A DNA stretch of 64,000 nucleotides from Chryseobacterium sp. (GTDB taxonomy: Bacteria > Bacteroidota > Bacteroidia > Flavobacteriales > Weeksellaceae), in contig JAITMC010000009.1 of the NCBI GenBank assembly GCA_031277615.1, positions 62,001 through 126,000 on the forward strand, given 5' to 3'. The notes beneath the pieces were generated by a model, which was not told where the DNA came from, did not search any database, and was given only the letters and a program-made list of their open reading frames with translations. This document shows positions 61,423 to 64,000 of this stretch, piece after piece. The translations under genes were made by a program, and so were the position numbers. Each line of letters opens with the position of its first letter. Within the stretch, counting starts at the first letter, position 1.

Positions 61423-64000
61423 TTAGAAGTTAAAATTGAATCCTACAGTGTAAACTCTCGGTCTTGGATAGAAGTTGTTATCAACTCCTCCAAAGTTTTC
61501 AGGATCCTGTCCTTTATATTTGGTAATAATGAAAGCATTATTTACAGAACCATAAACTCTGAGATCAACCTTATTTCCAAATATTTTTTCAATATTATAT
61601 CCTAAAGTAACATTATCTAACCTTAAGAAAGAAGCATCATGTAAAAAATAATCTGAGAAATACATATTATCTGTAGGCTGTACAAGATTAGATGAATATC
61701 TTCCGTTATTGAAATCAAGCAGATTGCTCAGGTGTTCTGAGTTAGAACTTCTAGCCTGGTTAACAAATCCCTGGGCAACATGTCTTCCATCATATACTTT
61801 TCCTCCGATCTGCCCTCTGAAATTTGCTGTAAAATCCCATTTTTTATAATTGAGTGACGTACCAAAACCAAAAGTAAAGTTAGGCACGAGTTGGGCGTTG
61901 TAACGATCTCCGTCAGTAATCTTACCATCTCCGTTTCGGTCTACAAAAGTATCAGCAATAGGATTTCCGTTGGAATCATATACCTGTTCGAGCATCCAGG
62001 CCGAATTAGGCTGAAGTCCTACAACATGATAAGCAATTTTCACTCCTGTTCCTACAGGAAGATCTCCTCCGGCAGCAATTCTGTCATAATATCCAAGCTC
62101 AAGGATTTCGCCTTTATTATAGGACATATTTCCAAAGATATTCCAGTTTACCGTTTCATTTTTGATTGGATTAACATTCAAGTTCAATTCAACCCCTCTG
62201 TTCCTTAGTGATCCTACATTGGCAGCAAATTCATTTGTAAGCCCCTGTCCAGGAGGAAGTGGTGATTTCAATAAAAGATCGGTAGATTTTCGGTCATAAA
62301 AGTCCAGACTTCCGGAAATAAGACTTCCTCTGAACAAACTGAAATCTACCCCGACATTCCAGCTGGTGGTAGTTTCCCATTTAAGATCTTTATTAAACCC
62401 TAAGGCGGAATAAATATTATACCCCGGAAGATATTGTGAAGTTTCTCCCCCTAAGGCAAACAAAGGTCGGGAAGGATAAAAACCTCCGGAAATCTGAGTA
62501 ATATCCTGCTGTCCGGTCTGCCCCCAACCAATTCTTAATTTCAGTTCTTTTACGGCATCCACGTCTTTCAGGAATGATTCTTCCTGCATTTTCCATGCAA
62601 AGGCTGCAGATGGGAAATACCCCCACTGGTTATCGAAACCATTGAAAAGAGATGAAGCATCTGCCCTGAATGAAGCTGTAAACAAATATTTATTTAAAAT
62701 ATCTACGTTTGTTCTCGCAAAAAAGGATTGTAGATTAAGGTGATTAAAGTATCCGAAAGTAGGATTCGCCCTATTCGGTTGCGGTATACGGATCCCGCTT
62801 CCTGACGGATCTGCATAAAACTGCTTTTTATTACCATCGTATCTGAAATCCTGGTAAGTGTATCCTCCCTGGATCAAAAAGTTGGTAAAGAAATCATTGA
62901 TTTTTTTATTATATACTAAATAAGCATCAAAGTTTCTGTTATTGGTGTATTGGTTTTCTGCATAAGCTAAACCTGGGTTATACAGAATGTCGTCAAGTGA
63001 ATTATAAACTAAATTAATCATTGAGTTTCTTGCACTTGGATCATATGTTTCACTGATTTTCGTTCTCGACGATTCAATTCCTAAATTAACTACCGCTCTT
63101 AAATCCGGTAAAAAATGAAATTTATAATCAAGCTCAATATTTCCTAAAAAACGATACGTATTTTCCGGACGGTGTCTCTGCTCCAACATTCCAAGAGGGT
63201 TAGAGTCATACGTTAAATTATATTTTCCGTTAGCGATATAATTATTCTGGTAATACCCTCCAAAGTAGTTAGGCCCTCCCTGTCCCCAAACATCTCTGCT
63301 GTAAACCGGCAATGTAGGATTTCTGGATAAGGCAGCACCAATTACTCCCCCGGCATCTACTGTTTTTTTGTCTACTCTATATCCCTTAGCATTAATATCA
63401 ACCTTTAAATGTTTATCAAAAAAAGTTGGTGTTAAGCGAAGCGTTGCTGAATATCTTTCAAGGTCATCATTTTTCACAACTCCCTCTGTTCTGTTATATC
63501 CTAACGACACTCTTATCGGTAATACCTTAAACAGGTTTCCTGATGCACTGAAATTATTATCCGTAGATACAGAATTTCTGTACACTACATCCTGCCAGTT
63601 AGTGTCATACACTTTACCCATTGTAGTAGGATTTGAAGGATTCCCTCCTACACCAAGCTTCCACACATCATTAGGAAAATATGTTTTAATAAAGTCTACA
63701 TACTGTCCTGAATCCATTACATCAATATATTTCGTCACCTGTCCCACAGAAACATTGGTACTGAAATTCATCTTTAATCTTCCTCCACCGGATTTGGTTT
63801 TAATCAGGATGACTCCGTTTGAAGCTCTTGCCCCATAGATTGCTGTTGCAGAAGCATCTTTTAATATTGAAAAAGACTCAATATCATTTGGATTTACAAG
63901 CGCCAGCGGATTCTGAATTCCCGCAGGGTTTGTTCCGTCAAGCGGAATTCCGTCTATAACAATCAAAGGATTATTGGAAGCACTTAATGATGAACCGCCA
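61423..64000 (-). CDS. susC: SusC/RagA-family TonB-dependent receptor, 5' part outside window
   Basis: About 858 C-terminal residues are visible. The frame is open to the window edge: upstream of 63966 it continues as GGSSLSASNNPLIVIDG, part of the plug domain, so no start lies inside the window. DGIPLDGTNPAGIQNPLALVNPNDIESFSILKDASATAIYGARASNGVILIKTK is the SusC plug region. The rest is a 22-strand barrel ending RPRVYTVGFNFNF with terminal Phe. It transports malto-oligosaccharides with SusD. The missing part should hold the signal peptide, the carboxypeptidase-like domain and the start of the plug. Confidence 0.95.
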   Translation of the reverse strand, partial: GGSSLSASNNPLIVIDGIPLDGTNPAGIQNPLALVNPNDIESFSILKDASATAIYGARASNGVILIKTKSGGGRLKMNFSTNVSVGQVTKYIDVMDSGQYVDFIKTYFPNDVWKLGVGGNPSNPTTMGKVYDTNWQDVVYRNSVSTDNNFSASGNLFKVLPIRVSLGYNRTEGVVKNDDLERYSATLRLTPTFFDKHLKVDINAKGYRVDKKTVDAGGVIGAALSRNPTLPVYSRDVWGQGGPNYFGGYYQNNYIANGKYNLTYDSNPLGMLEQRHRPENTYRFLGNIELDYKFHFLPDLRAVVNLGIESSRTKISETYDPSARNSMINLVYNSLDDILYNPGLAYAENQYTNNRNFDAYLVYNKKINDFFTNFLIQGGYTYQDFRYDGNKKQFYADPSGSGIRIPQPNRANPTFGYFNHLNLQSFFARTNVDILNKYLFTASFRADASSLFNGFDNQWGYFPSAAFAWKMQEESFLKDVDAVKELKLRIGWGQTGQQDITQISGGFYPSRPLFALGGETSQYLPGYNIYSALGFNKDLKWETTTSWNVGVDFSLFRGSLISGSLDFYDRKSTDLLLKSPLPPGQGLTNEFAANVGSLRNRGVELNLNVNPIKNETVNWNIFGNMSYNKGEILELGYYDRIAAGGDLPVGTGVKIAYHVVGLQPNSAWMLEQVYDSNGNPIADTFVDRNGDGKITDGDRYNAQLVPNFTFGFGTSLNYKKWDFTANFRGQIGGKVYDGRHVAQGFVNQARSSNSEHLSNLLDFNNGRYSSNLVQPTDNMYFSDYFLHDASFLRLDNVTLGYNIEKIFGNKVDLRVYGSVNNAFIITKYKGQDPENFGGVDNNFYPRPRVYTVGFNFNF

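Noticed and set aside
61423-63966. susC taken as complete from an alternative start at 63966
   Set aside because: The codon is an internal TTG in the plug domain, and the frame stays open with conserved plug sequence to the window edge, so the gene is truncated by the window.

Overview
The window reads as chromosomal DNA of a flavobacterium, most likely Chryseobacterium or a close relative in the Weeksellaceae. The reasons are: type IX secretion C-terminal sorting domains, SusC/SusD-type nutrient uptake, a fused SecDF, many short secreted proteins and lipoproteins, the bacteroidotal -7 promoter box TAnnTTTG (usually with no Shine-Dalgarno sequence), and AT-rich intergenic DNA with compact hairpin terminators. 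No tRNA, rRNA, CRISPR array, phage module or insertion sequence was seen.

Layout. 0-12 kb: a secreted surface protein, secDF, a T9SS-exported sugar dehydrogenase, hemN with a polytopic membrane protein, a secreted propeller-like protein and an amino acid permease. 11.3-17.3 kb: pnuC overlapping a low-complexity Tyr/Asn/Gln lipoprotein, dapF, mltG and a TonB-dependent receptor. 17.4-20.6 kb: a small surface-sugar group (TagD-like nucleotidyltransferase, galE, an AT-rich membrane protein, a DegT aminotransferase). 20.7-32 kb: a T9SS subtilase, membrane proteins of unknown role, PEP carboxylase, secreted proteins and lipoproteins, a YqhD-like alcohol dehydrogenase and an SGNH hydrolase. 32-43.8 kb: a DEAD-box-type helicase with DEFD in motif II, an ABC1 kinase, a 52-residue Cys-rich bacteriocin-like peptide too short for usual gene callers, an AraC regulator, two secreted esterases and a GNAT-nitrilase fusion.

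43.9-50.5 kb is a purine block on the minus strand, transcribed purM, purN, purH, purD, guaA. It converts aminoimidazole intermediates to IMP and then GMP. Upstream of purM lies a self-contained small unit: consensus promoter, 24-codon ORF and intrinsic terminator. It could be a transcription-attenuating leader or an independent small gene.

50.5-52 kb holds an FMN reductase and a pirin. 52-64 kb is a starch/malto-oligosaccharide utilisation locus on the minus strand: susC (running off the window end), susD, susE, a GH97 alpha-glucosidase, a GH13 amylase-family enzyme, an NTF2-like secreted protein and an MFS sugar transporter. Together these would bind starch at the outer membrane, import oligosaccharides, hydrolyse them in the periplasm and take the products across the inner membrane. 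A remnant of an outer-membrane protein gene lies inside the locus. A tandem 141-bp repeat carrying REP-like palindromes lies at its 3' end, and a fourth copy of the palindrome is at 29.97 kb.

The signals most worth following are the purM leader unit, the orphan Cys-rich peptide with a palindromic operator-like site, the set of genes whose -7 box lies only 4-5 nt before the start codon (predicted leaderless mRNAs), and the palindrome family.
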